Source of the DNA: Dokdonella koreensis DS-123
GTDB taxonomy: Bacteria; Pseudomonadota; Gammaproteobacteria; Xanthomonadales; Rhodanobacteraceae
Direction of reading: 5' to 3'
Assembly: GCF_001632775.1 (NCBI RefSeq)
Contig: NZ_CP015249.1
Span: 910,686 to 974,685, forward strand
Length of the DNA: 64,000 nt
Part shown: piece by piece, positions 1 to 9,477 of the stretch
Layout of the letters: each line of letters opens with the position of its first letter
Position numbering within the stretch: the stretch's first letter is position 1
Notes under the pieces: model-generated
What the model saw: the letters and a program-made list of their open reading frames with translations, nothing else
Database searches by the model: none
Told to the model about the DNA's origin: nothing
Program-made: the position numbers and the translations under genes

Positions 1-34
1 ACGCGCTCATCAGTTTCGGATAGCTCCACAGACC

Positions 35-72
35 AACGCCGCCCTGGTTGCATTCAGGGCGGCGTTGCTTTT
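35..72 (+). terminator. Rho-independent terminator of the upstream gene
   Basis: A perfect 12-bp stem (35–46 paired with 55–66) with an 8-nt loop is followed by GCTTTT. It ends 22 bases before the first gene, so it most likely stops transcription entering from a gene left of the window. The isomerase gene would then need its own promoter, which I cannot identify in this short space. Confidence 0.75.
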
Positions 73-94
73 CGGCGAGAGTGGAATACAGGTA

Positions 95-1003
95 ATGAAG
101 ACGCTGCTGTTCCTGTTGCTAATGTCCACCGGCATCTCGATGGCACATGCACTGCCTGCGCATGTGATCGTCCAGCAGAGTGGTGTCGAAGTGACGGTCA
201 AGGATGTCGATCAATTCGCCCAGACGATTCCGGAAAAGGACCGGGCGGCCTTCTTCGACAGCCCGAAGCGGATCGAGCAGGTCCTGCAGAATCTTCTGAC
301 CCAGAAGCTGGTCGTCCAGGACGTTCGTCGCCAGGAAGCAGATCCCATCCTGTTGAGTCAGATCGACAAGGACCCGGCCGGCACCTATCGCAGGCAGCTG
401 GAGCGGGTTCGGGACTCGGATGTCCCCGATATGACGGTGCTCGCCGAGGAAATGTACGCGGCGAATCGGTCCGACTATGTCGTCGCCGGTCGAATCGACG
501 TGCAGTACCTGAAGGCTTCGGTGGAAGCCGAAAAGGAGCGCGGGAAGCCCAAGCCGGAGAGCCTTGCAGCGGCCAAGGCCACGATGAACCGCCTTCGTGC
601 ACAGATTCAATCCGATGTGCGGCAGTTCGACGCGATCTACGGCACACCCGAGCAGCATGGCGTCGAGGCTGGGACGCTGGAAGATGCAGCTGGATCGGAA
701 CACTATCCAGACGCGACGCGGGCCGCGGCGCGAAGTCTCAAAGCGCCGAGTGATGTATCGGCAGTGGTGGAAGAGGTGGGAGGGATCTATATCCTCAAGG
801 CGGTCGTGCGCGAGCCCGATCGACAGCTCACTTTCGATGAGGTCAAGGATTCCATCCTCGAAGCGAAGCGCACCGAGTACGTGAAGCAGCGGATCGACGA
901 GTATCTAGGTAGCCTGCGCACGACGCCCATGGAGTTCAATCCGGAAGCGATTGCTTCCTTGCGCACCCGCTATGCGAATGGTGCGCAAGCCCTCGGGCAG
1001 TAG
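95..1003 (+). CDS. Parvulin-like peptidylprolyl isomerase, secreted
   Basis: The 302-residue product starts with a hydrophobic signal-like segment (residues 2–19, cleavage probably after Ala-His-Ala). A SurA/PpiD-like N-terminal helical region follows (about 30–150), then a parvulin-like stretch (about 150–265). By family this would be a periplasmic prolyl isomerase/chaperone for exported proteins. The ATG at 95 is preferred over the TTG at 65 because it puts the signal peptide at the N-terminus. The parvulin domain is divergent and I cannot confirm catalytic residues, so it could be a chaperone without isomerase activity. It lies directly behind a terminator and 92 bases before the transporter gene. 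Confidence 0.7.
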   Translation: MKTLLFLLLMSTGISMAHALPAHVIVQQSGVEVTVKDVDQFAQTIPEKDRAAFFDSPKRIEQVLQNLLTQKLVVQDVRRQEADPILLSQIDKDPAGTYRRQLERVRDSDVPDMTVLAEEMYAANRSDYVVAGRIDVQYLKASVEAEKERGKPKPESLAAAKATMNRLRAQIQSDVRQFDAIYGTPEQHGVEAGTLEDAAGSEHYPDATRAAARSLKAPSDVSAVVEEVGGIYILKAVVREPDRQLTFDEVKDSILEAKRTEYVKQRIDEYLGSLRTTPMEFNPEAIASLRTRYANGAQALGQ

Positions 1004-1095
1004 CCGGTCGCGTGCAGGTTGGGCCGAGCGTGTCGGAGCGAAGAAGATCCAGCCCCCCTGACAGGGCCTCTTTCAGATCGGGAGCTCCCAGAGCA

Positions 1096-1872
1096 GTGCA
1101 TCGTCGAACATTCGCGCTGGCGGTCGAGTTCCTCCGTCGCGAGCTGCGCAACCGGTTCGCGGGCAGCTTCAGCGGCGGTCTGTGGGCCCTGGTACAACCG
1201 CTCGTCCAGCTCGCCGTCTATTCGTTCGTCTTCGTGCACGTCTTCAAGGCGCGCCTGCCGGGGGCCGACGCGCCCGGGTTCGTGCCTTTCCTGGTGACGG
1301 CGCTGTGGCCGTGGACGGCGTTCTCCGAGGCGCTGCTGCGGTCTACGACGGCGATCCAGGAGAACGCCGCGCTGATCGGCAAGATCGCCTTGCCGCGGCA
1401 GGTCTTCGTGTTCGCGGCTGCCGCATCCAGCTTCCTCATCCATACGGCCGGGTTCGTCGCCATCGTCCTGATCCTGAAGCTTCTCGGATACCGGATCGAC
1501 CTGCTGGGCCTGCTGCCGGCACTCGCCCTGTACCTGCCGCTGTTCGCCCTGGCGGTCGGTATCGCGTTGGTGCTTTCCGCGTTGCAGGTCTTCGTGCGCG
1601 ACCTGATCCAGGCGCTGGGGCAACTGCTGATGCTGATGATGTTCGCGGCGCCGGTTTTCTATGCGCGCGAATCGCTGCCCGAGGCGTACCGGCATTGGCT
1701 GGACCTCAATCCCTTCACGTTCTACGCGGAAAGCTTCCGCAGCCTGCTGCTGGGATACGGTCACCTGGACCTTGGCCGACTGCTCGTGGCGATCGTGGTC
1801 GCCGGGCTGGTGCTGGCCATCGGCAGCTTCGTCTTTCGGCGGCTGAACCGGCATTTCGAGGATTTCCTCTGA
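1096..1872 (+). CDS. Polysaccharide ABC exporter, permease (Wzm-like)
   Basis: An ABC-2 type membrane protein with about six transmembrane segments, for example around VQPLVQLAVYSFVFVHVF and LLMLMMFAAPVFY. In this family the permease forms the channel through which an undecaprenyl-linked O-polysaccharide or similar glycan crosses the inner membrane. The frame is open from a GTG at 1012. I chose the GTG at 1096 because it gives 258 residues, normal for Wzm, and a GGGAG lies about 12 nt upstream; the extra residues from 1012 are Arg/Ser-rich and not membrane-like. The matching ATPase gene follows after 124 bases. The glycan substrate is unknown and no glycosyltransferases are visible in the window. 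Confidence 0.85.
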   Translation: MHRRTFALAVEFLRRELRNRFAGSFSGGLWALVQPLVQLAVYSFVFVHVFKARLPGADAPGFVPFLVTALWPWTAFSEALLRSTTAIQENAALIGKIALPRQVFVFAAAASSFLIHTAGFVAIVLILKLLGYRIDLLGLLPALALYLPLFALAVGIALVLSALQVFVRDLIQALGQLLMLMMFAAPVFYARESLPEAYRHWLDLNPFTFYAESFRSLLLGYGHLDLGRLLVAIVVAGLVLAIGSFVFRRLNRHFEDFL

Positions 1873-1996
1873 GGCCATGGCGTCGAATCATGCCGCTCCG
1901 GAGAACCTCCGCAGAAAGCTCGGCGCTATAGTGCGTCCGGTCCTCAGGAACCTCGTTCCATGCTGATTACGCTTCGCCCCCTGCCGAGATCGTCCG

Positions 1997-3229
1997 ATGT
2001 CCGCTGACGGCGTGCCGGCACCCTCGTTGCTGGTCGAAGCGCAAGGCCTGGGCAAGCGCTACCCGAAGGTCTTCCAGCGGCGGGACCGCCTGCGGGCGCT
2101 CGGAGCCTTGCTGAGCGGCCGGGGCGACATCGATTCGATCCAGGTCCTGCACGACGTCGACCTGCGAGTGCAACGCGGCGAGTCGCTGGGCCTCATCGGC
2201 GAGAACGGTGCCGGCAAGTCGACCCTGTTGAAGCTGATCGCCGGCGTGCTGACACCCAGCAGCGGCGGCGTGACGGTGAACGGCAGGGTCGGTGCGCTGT
2301 TGGAGCTGGGTGCCGGCTTCCATCCGGAATACAGCGGCCGCGACAACATCGCGATGAGTGCGGTGCTCTACGGCCTGAGCGCGGCGGAGCTGCGCACCAA
2401 GCTCGACGAGATCGTCGCGTTCGCCGACATCGGCCGGTACATCGACGAGCCGGTCAAGCACTATTCGTCCGGCATGGTCGTACGGCTGGGCTTCGCCGTG
2501 GTGGCGGCCCTGCGTCCTGACTTGCTGATCACCGACGAAGTGCTCGCGGTCGGGGACGAGGCGTTCCAGAAGAAATGCGTGCGCTGGATCGAGGACTACC
2601 TGGCCGATGGCGGAACCTTGCTGCTGGTTTCGCACAGCATGTACCACGTGCAGAAGCTGTGCCGTCATGCGTGCTGGCTGCGCGACGGGACGGTCGCTGG
2701 CTATGGCGACGTGTTCGACGTCACCCAGGCCTATCTCGCCTACCAGGAAAGGAGAAGCGACCAGGCCGCTCGGCCCAAGACGGCCGACGCGTCGCAGGAG
2801 TTCGCGGTCGTGGGGGTGGACGTCAACGGCAGCGCGGACGAGCGCGCCCTGGTTCTCGACGGCGGGGCCGACCTGCGCGTGCGCGTGCGGGTCCGCTCCC
2901 GTGACGGGCGGCCGCCGATCGTCGCCTTCGGGCTGGTGCGTGCCGACGGCACGCCGGTCTACGGCGTCACCACCGAGATGGACGCCGTGACGCCGACGCG
3001 CGATGGCGACACGTACGTGGTCGCGGTCGATTTCTGCGCACTGCCGCTGCTGCCCGGCGGCTACAGCTTGCGGGTGCACTCGATGGACACCGAGGGCGTC
3101 CGCGCGTTCGATACGATCGAGCGCGCCATCACGATCCGCGGCAGCTCTCGCGAGTTCGGGATGGTGCGACTTTCCCACCGCTGGCACGACGTATCCGAGC
3201 ATCCCGCCTCGCGGGTGCCGGGAGCTTGA
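1997..3229 (+). CDS. Polysaccharide ABC exporter, ATPase with C-terminal substrate-binding domain (Wzt-like)
   Basis: The 410-residue protein has Walker A GENGAGKST (69–76), the signature YSSGM (156–160) and Walker B LLITDEVLAVGD (176–187), all typical of the O-antigen/teichoic acid exporter ATPases. A C-terminal extension of about 145 residues (265–410) looks like the beta-sandwich domain that in Wzt recognises the modified non-reducing end of the glycan before export. That domain is known from chain-terminator-dependent systems, which fits the methyltransferase gene 10 bases downstream. A TATAGT at 1927–1932 could be a -10 element, but no good -35 is visible. Confidence 0.9.
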   Translation: MSADGVPAPSLLVEAQGLGKRYPKVFQRRDRLRALGALLSGRGDIDSIQVLHDVDLRVQRGESLGLIGENGAGKSTLLKLIAGVLTPSSGGVTVNGRVGALLELGAGFHPEYSGRDNIAMSAVLYGLSAAELRTKLDEIVAFADIGRYIDEPVKHYSSGMVVRLGFAVVAALRPDLLITDEVLAVGDEAFQKKCVRWIEDYLADGGTLLLVSHSMYHVQKLCRHACWLRDGTVAGYGDVFDVTQAYLAYQERRSDQAARPKTADASQEFAVVGVDVNGSADERALVLDGGADLRVRVRVRSRDGRPPIVAFGLVRADGTPVYGVTTEMDAVTPTRDGDTYVVAVDFCALPLLPGGYSLRVHSMDTEGVRAFDTIERAITIRGSSREFGMVRLSHRWHDVSEHPASRVPGA

Positions 3230-3239
3230 GGTTGCCGAC

Positions 3240-4142
3240 ATGAGCGACAGTCCCGCCGCCCTGCCTTTCACGGGCGAACGCTTCACGCCCGAATGCGTGC
3301 GCGAGATCTGGTACGAGCACTGGCATCGCTACGCATTCGCACTCGACCTCGTGCGCGGCAAGCGGGTGCTCGATGCCGCCTGCGGCGAGGGTTACGGCTC
3401 GAACCTGCTGGCGGACGCGGCGGCGAGCGTCGTCGGCGTGGATCTCTCGGCGCAGGCGGTCGACCACGCCAGGAACCGCTACGGCAGCCGCACGAATCTC
3501 CAGTTCGTGCAGGCCGACGCCACCGCGCTGCCGTTCGAGGACGCGCGCTTCGATGTCGTGGTCTCGTTCGAGACCCTCGAGCACCTGCATGCGCAGGAAC
3601 GGCTGATCGAGGGCTTCGCCCGCGTGCTGGCCGACGATGGCCTGCTGGTGATCTCCTCGCCGGACAAGCGCACCTACTCGGACGTGATGGGGTTCGACAA
3701 CGAGTTCCATGTCCGTGAGCTGTACCGGGACGAGCTGCTCGACTTGCTGCGTCCTCACTTTCCGCAGCTGCGGCTCTATGGCCAGAAGCTGCTGTTCCAG
3801 TCGGCGCTCTGGTCGCTCGACGGCGCGGACGGCGACAGCCAGGCCTGGACGTCACCATCCGCGGGCCAGGCGCCGGTGCCGGGTCTCGGTTACGCCCCGG
3901 TGTACTACGTGGCCCTCTGCGGTCGCCGTGGCCTGCCGGCCCCGCTGCCGGCACTCTCGCTGTTCGGGGACGGCGAGGAATCGGTCTATGCGCACTACAA
4001 CCACGAGGTGCGCAAGAACATGGCAGCGGGTGCCCGCATCGCGGAACTCGAGGCGGAGCTGGACCGCCTGCGCCAGGACGCCGGGCCGGCAGCACCGGAA
4101 CCACTGCCGGCGCCGCGTGGCTGGCGCCGCTGGTTGCGCTGA
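3240..4142 (+). CDS. SAM-dependent methyltransferase with C-terminal coiled coil, putative glycan chain terminator
   Basis: The 300-residue protein opens with TGERFTPE and EHWHRYAFA, a start common in methyltransferases of glycan clusters. SAM-binding motif I (VLDAACGEGYGS, residues 43–54) follows. Near the C-terminus, ARIAELEAELDRLRQ (265–279) is a short coiled coil, and the protein ends in the basic-aromatic GWRRWLR. In the O9a system the terminator WbdD joins a methyltransferase to a coiled-coil ruler and a membrane-binding tail, and its product is read by the Wzt C-terminal domain. The same elements in miniature, without a kinase domain, are seen here; the chain-terminating role is inference. 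The start is the ATG at 3240, 10 bases after the ATPase stop. Confidence 0.75.
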   Translation: MSDSPAALPFTGERFTPECVREIWYEHWHRYAFALDLVRGKRVLDAACGEGYGSNLLADAAASVVGVDLSAQAVDHARNRYGSRTNLQFVQADATALPFEDARFDVVVSFETLEHLHAQERLIEGFARVLADDGLLVISSPDKRTYSDVMGFDNEFHVRELYRDELLDLLRPHFPQLRLYGQKLLFQSALWSLDGADGDSQAWTSPSAGQAPVPGLGYAPVYYVALCGRRGLPAPLPALSLFGDGEESVYAHYNHEVRKNMAAGARIAELEAELDRLRQDAGPAAPEPLPAPRGWRRWLR

Positions 4143-4374
4143 CGGGGTGTCGTTCGATTCCCGGTAGATCGCTGCGCACCGGCGCGTATCCGGGGCAGGG
4201 AAGAGCGGGACGCGGACGTCGGTCTACGTGCGAGCGGTGGCGCCGTCCCGGACCTGCGCGCGAGCGGCCGTCCGGGTGGGGCCGGCAGGCCGCCAGATGA
4301 CTTCGTGCGACCGGACCGGACGGCCCGTCAGGCGCGCGCCGTGCCACTGGCGCGTCTCGGGCCGGGCAACCCGC

Positions 4375-4386
4375 GGGGGGGGGGGG
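4375..4386. repeat. Homopolymer of 12 G in a 282-bp gene gap
   Basis: Twelve consecutive G residues lie between the methyltransferase stop (4142) and the convergent SDR stop (4425). No gene can be supported in 4143–4424. The tract is downstream of both genes, so it is not placed to switch either by slippage. It may still vary in length or be a sequencing-sensitive site. Confidence 0.9.
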
Positions 4387-4424
4387 ACGACACGCCCTGG
4401 TCGTCGAGCCCAGATCGTCGAGTC

Positions 4425-5246
4425 CTAGTCGTCTAGGAACAGGTCGGTCAGCGGCGTCTGCGTCGGATCGACCGCGTACTGCGAGAACGCTTCGATGCCG
4501 CGGGCACGCAGGATTTCCTCGTCGATCAGGAATCGCCCGTTCAACTCCGCGCTGGGGGTGGTCAGCACCGCATGGGCGGCGTCGGCGACGATGTCCGGCC
4601 GGCGGCAGCGCTCGATCGGGATGCCGGGAATCATGTTCAGTGCGTCGGTCGCGATGATCGTGCGCGGCCAGAGTGCGTTGATCGCGATACCGCGATCCGC
4701 GAACTCGGCCGCCAGTCCCAGCGTGACGAGGCTCATGCCCATCTTCGCCAGCGTGTAGCCCGTATGCGGCGCCCACCAGCGCGGATCGAACGAGGGCGGA
4801 GGCGCCAGCGTGAGGATGTGCGGATTGGCGGACCGGAGCAGGTGCGGGAGCGCATGCTGGGCGCACAGGAAGCTGCCGCGCGCGTTGACCTGCTGCATCA
4901 GGTCGAAGCGCTTCATCGGCGTGTCCAGCGTGCCGCGCAGCCAGATCGCGCTGGCATTGTTGACCAGGATGTCGAGGCCCCCGAACGTGGCCACGGTGCG
5001 CTCGATCGCCGCCTGGACGTCTTCCTCCTCGCGGATGTCGACCTTCAGCGCGAGCGCCCGCCCGCCGGCCGCTTCCACCGCGGCGGCGGCGGTGTGGATG
5101 GTGCCGGGCAGCTTGGGATTGGCGACCTCGCTCTTGGCCGCGATCACGACGTTGGCGCCGTCGCGGGCGGCGCGGACCGCGATCGCGAGACCGATGCCGC
5201 GCGAGGCGCCGGTGATGAAGAGGGTCTTTCCGGCTAGCGATGCCAT
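4425..5246 (-). CDS. Short-chain dehydrogenase/reductase (HSDL2-like)
   Basis: The 273-residue SDR has the dinucleotide-binding motif TGASRGIG (12–19), NNAS (96–99), Asn121 and the YxxxK pair (Tyr164, Lys168). Overall it resembles the HSDL2-type SDRs found beside fatty acid and sterol metabolism genes; the substrate is unknown. The segment HILTLAPPPSFDPRWW occupies the place where this subfamily usually reads LxLSPP, so the catalytic Ser appears to be Ala148. That suggests altered or weak activity, or compensation by a neighbouring Thr. The gene is transcribed alone, convergent with the methyltransferase. Confidence 0.85.
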   Translation of the reverse strand: MASLAGKTLFITGASRGIGLAIAVRAARDGANVVIAAKSEVANPKLPGTIHTAAAAVEAAGGRALALKVDIREEEDVQAAIERTVATFGGLDILVNNASAIWLRGTLDTPMKRFDLMQQVNARGSFLCAQHALPHLLRSANPHILTLAPPPSFDPRWWAPHTGYTLAKMGMSLVTLGLAAEFADRGIAINALWPRTIIATDALNMIPGIPIERCRRPDIVADAAHAVLTTPSAELNGRFLIDEEILRARGIEAFSQYAVDPTQTPLTDLFLDD

Positions 5247-5414
5247 GGCTGTTCCTTGTGTTCGGGTAGCGGGAGCGGGTGGTATCCGGATATCGGGAAA
5301 GCGTACGCGCGGAGCTGCCGGTCCGGCGCAGCGGATGCGTACCGGTCCGGCTCCGGTCGGGACGGGGAGCGGTGCGTTTGCACGCCTTCCTGCGGCACCG
5401 GGGCCGGCCGCGCG

Positions 5415-6014
5415 CTATTCGCGCTGGAAGCGCGGCAGTGCATCGCGCAGCAGGGCGAGCCGTTGCAGCGGATCGACGATCTCCAGCAGGTGCTGGCGCT
5501 CGCCGGCGGCCAGCGGAAGCAGTTCGGCCATCCTGAAGCCCACCCAGCTGGCATCGTCGAAGCAGCTGCGGTCGGCATGCCGCGCGGGCAGGTTCATCTG
5601 CCCGAGCAGGCGGTCGAGAATGGTCGGCAGCAGGCCGAACTCGGCCGGCACGGCGATCGTGCGCTCCTCGTCCCAGGCCCGGATGTCGCCACGCACGAGG
5701 CCGTTGTCGCGGACGCGCGTGCGCTCGACGTGGAACCGGTTGCGCCCTTCGGCCGTGATGCCGAGCAGACCCTGGTCGAGGGTGTAGAAGTCGGTGATGT
5801 GGGCGATCGTTCCGATCGCTGCGGGGGTCGCAGGTTCGCCGACCTCGGCACCCTCGATGATCAGGCAGACGCCGAAGCCGCGACCCTCGCGGCTGCATTC
5901 GCGGACCAGGTCGAGGTAGCGAGGCTCGAAGATGCGCAGCCGCAGCGTGCCGCCGGGAAACAGGACATTCGACAACGGAAACAGCGGCAGGTCGGTGCAG
6001 TCGGCGGCGGCCAT
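5415..6014 (-). CDS. LON substrate-binding-domain protein
   Basis: This 199-residue protein is made only of the N-terminal LON domain. It starts with LPLFPLSNVLFPGG and continues with RLRIFEPRYL, the family hallmark. No AAA or protease domain follows, so it is not Lon protease. Such stand-alone proteins are common in proteobacteria and their role, perhaps substrate recognition or adaptor function, is not established. The ATG at 6014 gives the canonical N-terminus; a TAGACT lies 8 nt upstream of it, suggesting a very short leader. It may form a transcription unit with mpl, which ends its reading frame 53 bases upstream on the same strand. Confidence 0.85.
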   Translation of the reverse strand: MAAADCTDLPLFPLSNVLFPGGTLRLRIFEPRYLDLVRECSREGRGFGVCLIIEGAEVGEPATPAAIGTIAHITDFYTLDQGLLGITAEGRNRFHVERTRVRDNGLVRGDIRAWDEERTIAVPAEFGLLPTILDRLLGQMNLPARHADRSCFDDASWVGFRMAELLPLAAGERQHLLEIVDPLQRLALLRDALPRFQRE

Positions 6015-6022
6015 GACCACCG

Positions 6023-6028
6023 AGTCTA
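6023..6028 (-). promoter_or_regulatory. Candidate -10 element (TAGACT) for the LON-domain gene
   Basis: Read on the minus strand, TAGACT is followed by 8 nt and then the ATG at 6014, so the transcript would be nearly leaderless. No convincing -35 element is seen, so this is tentative. Confidence 0.3.
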
Positions 6029-6067
6029 GCAAGCGGTCAGGACGGCAGGCGAGTCCGCACCGGGTGG

Positions 6068-7423
<1,356 letters not shown>

Positions 7424-7484
7424 GGGCCAGGAGCCTCGAGAACCATCGGCGCGGCCGTGCCGGACCGGCCGACAGCGGATGCCG

Positions 7485-8048
7485 TCAGCGGGGCAGCGCG
7501 GCCAGGATGCGGTCGAACACGTCGTCCAGCTCGCCGACACCGTCGACGACGACCAGCTTGCCGGTACCGGCGAAATAGTCGGCCACCGGGGCGGTCTGGT
7601 CGGCGTACACGCGCAGGCGTTCGCGCACCGTCTCGGGCTTGTCGTCGGCGCGGCCCTCGGCCGCGTAGCGGATCTCGCAGCGGCCGATGATCGTCTCGTT
7701 CGGCACGTCGAGCTTTACGGCGATGTCCAGCGGCTGGCCGATGCGGGCGAGCAGCGCTTCCAGCGCCTGGCACTGGGCGACGTTGCGGGGGTAGCCGTCG
7801 AGGATGAAGCCGGCGGCGGCATCGGGCTGTGCCAGCCGCTCCTCGAGCATGCCGAGGACGATGTCGTCCGACACGAGTTGCCCGGATTCCATCACCGCCT
7901 TGGCCTTGAGGCCAAGCGGCGTACCCGCCCGTACCGCGGCGCGCAGCAGGTCGCCGGTCGAGATGTGCGGGATCCCGAGCGCGGTCTTGAGTCTGGCCGC
8001 CTGGGTTCCCTTGCCCGAACCGGGCGCGCCGAGCAGGACGAGTCGCAT
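7485..8048 (-). CDS. adk: Adenylate kinase, short-lid form
   Basis: The 187-residue enzyme (ATP + AMP to 2 ADP) has the P-loop GAPGSGKGT (7–15), the AMP-binding STGDLLR, LDGYPRN and the short lid GRCEIRYAAEGRADD. The lid lacks the roughly 27-residue insert of E. coli Adk, as in Xanthomonas-type enzymes. The ATG at 8048 directly precedes the first beta strand. The gene is divergent from the phosphofructokinase gene with 164 bases between, so both probably have promoters there. Confidence 0.96.
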   Translation of the reverse strand: MRLVLLGAPGSGKGTQAARLKTALGIPHISTGDLLRAAVRAGTPLGLKAKAVMESGQLVSDDIVLGMLEERLAQPDAAAGFILDGYPRNVAQCQALEALLARIGQPLDIAVKLDVPNETIIGRCEIRYAAEGRADDKPETVRERLRVYADQTAPVADYFAGTGKLVVVDGVGELDDVFDRILAALPR

Positions 8049-8203
8049 AGAGTATTCCGTTGGATGTGGGCGGCTGGACGGGGGCGGTGCGATCCCGACA
8101 CGTCGCGATCCGCTAGACTGCCCCGGCAACGAGACAGACCCTCAAACGAGCGCGGGCTACGCTAACGGCTGCACCCGGGAGTGTCAAACGCGCCGAGGGC
8201 ATC

Positions 8204-8209
8204 GGAGGA
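8204..8209 (+). promoter_or_regulatory. Strong ribosome binding site of pfp
   Basis: GGAGGA lies three bases before the ATG at 8213. The spacing is short, but this site fixes the start of the phosphofructokinase gene. Confidence 0.7.
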
Positions 8210-8212
8210 GCG

Positions 8213-9472
8213 ATGAATCGCGGGAACTTGCTGTATGCGCAATCGGGCGGTGTGACCGCGGTCATCAACGCGACCGCCGGTGCCGTCATCGAGGCAGCGC
8301 GGCGACGGCAGGTCAAGGTACTGGCGGCGCGCAACGGCATCGTCGGCGTGCTGCGGGAAGACCTGATCGATACGTCCAGGGAAACGTCCGCGGCCATTGC
8401 GGCATTACGCCACACGCCCGGCGGCGCGTTCGGGTCGTGCCGGTTCAAGCTCGGTGCGATCGACCGGGACCGTGCTCGGTACGAGCGGCTGATCGACGTG
8501 CTGCGCGCGCACGACATCCGCTACTTCCTCTACAACGGTGGCAACGATTCGGCCGATACGTCGTTGAAGATCGCCCAGGTCGCCGAGGCGCTGGGCTATC
8601 CGGTCAAGGTGATCGGCGTGCCCAAGACCGTCGACAACGACCTGGCACTCACCGACTGCTGCCCGGGATTCGGGTCGGTGGCCAAGTACACGGCCGTCTC
8701 GGTGCTCGAGGCCAGCCTGGACGTCGCCTCGATGGCCGAGTCCTCGACCAAGGTCTTCGTGATGGAGGTGATGGGCCGTCACGCCGGCTGGATCGCGGCT
8801 GCGTCCGGCCTGGCCGGGAACGGTCCCGACGAGCCGCCGCACATCATCCTGTTCCCCGAGGTGCCGTTCGACGAGGCGGCGTTCCTCGCCCGCGTGCAGG
8901 CGACGGTCGAGCGGGTCGGCTGGTGTACCGTCGTCGTATCCGAAGGCGTGCGGACGCCGGACGGGCGTTTCCTGTCCGAGGCCGGCGGGCGCGACGCCTT
9001 CGGCCACGCCCAGTTGGGCGGCGTGGCGCCGCTGCTGGCCCAGCGGATCAAGGACAGGCTTGGCCTGAAGTACCACTGGGCGCAGCCGGACTACCTGCAG
9101 CGCTCGGCACGGCACCTGGCCTCCAGGACCGATCTTGCGCATGCCATCGCGGTCGGCAAGGCCGCGGTCGCCTATGCCCTGGCGGGGCGCCACGCGGTGA
9201 TGCCCGCCATCGTCCGGACCTCCGATGCGCCGTATCGCTGGAAGATCGAGCCGGTGCCGCTGGCAAAGGTCGCCAACACGGAAAAGGTCCTGCCGAAGGG
9301 CTTCATCCGCCGTGACGGCTATGGCATCACCGAGCGGGCGCGCCGCTACCTCTCGCCGCTGATCCGCGGCGAGGATCCGCCACCGACCGGCAAGGACGGG
9401 CTGCCACGCTATGTGAAGCTGAAGAACCTGCCGGTGGCCCGCAAATTGCCGCCGTTCGAGCCGGCCGACTGA
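8213..9472 (+). CDS. pfp: PPi-dependent 6-phosphofructokinase
   Basis: The 419-residue PFK-family enzyme has SGGVTAVINA near the N-terminus, GGNDSADT (109–116), PKTVDND (137–143) and MGRHAGWIA. In this family an Asp at the second position after GGx and Lys in PKTxDND mark use of pyrophosphate instead of ATP. The enzyme therefore probably performs the reversible PPi-linked conversion of fructose 6-phosphate to fructose 1,6-bisphosphate. The usual GGDDS motif reads GGNDS here, a small variation. The pairing with the H+-pyrophosphatase gene at 16797 fits a PPi-based energy economy. It is followed after 5 bases by the acyltransferase gene, probably co-transcribed. Confidence 0.92.
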   Translation: MNRGNLLYAQSGGVTAVINATAGAVIEAARRRQVKVLAARNGIVGVLREDLIDTSRETSAAIAALRHTPGGAFGSCRFKLGAIDRDRARYERLIDVLRAHDIRYFLYNGGNDSADTSLKIAQVAEALGYPVKVIGVPKTVDNDLALTDCCPGFGSVAKYTAVSVLEASLDVASMAESSTKVFVMEVMGRHAGWIAAASGLAGNGPDEPPHIILFPEVPFDEAAFLARVQATVERVGWCTVVVSEGVRTPDGRFLSEAGGRDAFGHAQLGGVAPLLAQRIKDRLGLKYHWAQPDYLQRSARHLASRTDLAHAIAVGKAAVAYALAGRHAVMPAIVRTSDAPYRWKIEPVPLAKVANTEKVLPKGFIRRDGYGITERARRYLSPLIRGEDPPPTGKDGLPRYVKLKNLPVARKLPPFEPAD

Positions 9473-9477
9473 GGCCG

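Noticed and set aside
4375-4386. Poly-G tract as a phase-variation switch
   Set aside because: It lies downstream of both flanking genes, so slippage would not change a reading frame or a promoter.
3283-5898. An 871-codon minus-strand frame covering the methyltransferase, the SDR gene and the gap
   Set aside because: It runs across genes on both strands out of frame and consists of Arg/Pro/Ala-rich sequence.
8114-8119. TAGACT as a -10 element for pfp
   Set aside because: It is nearly 100 bases from the start codon and has no recognisable -35; not strong enough to annotate.
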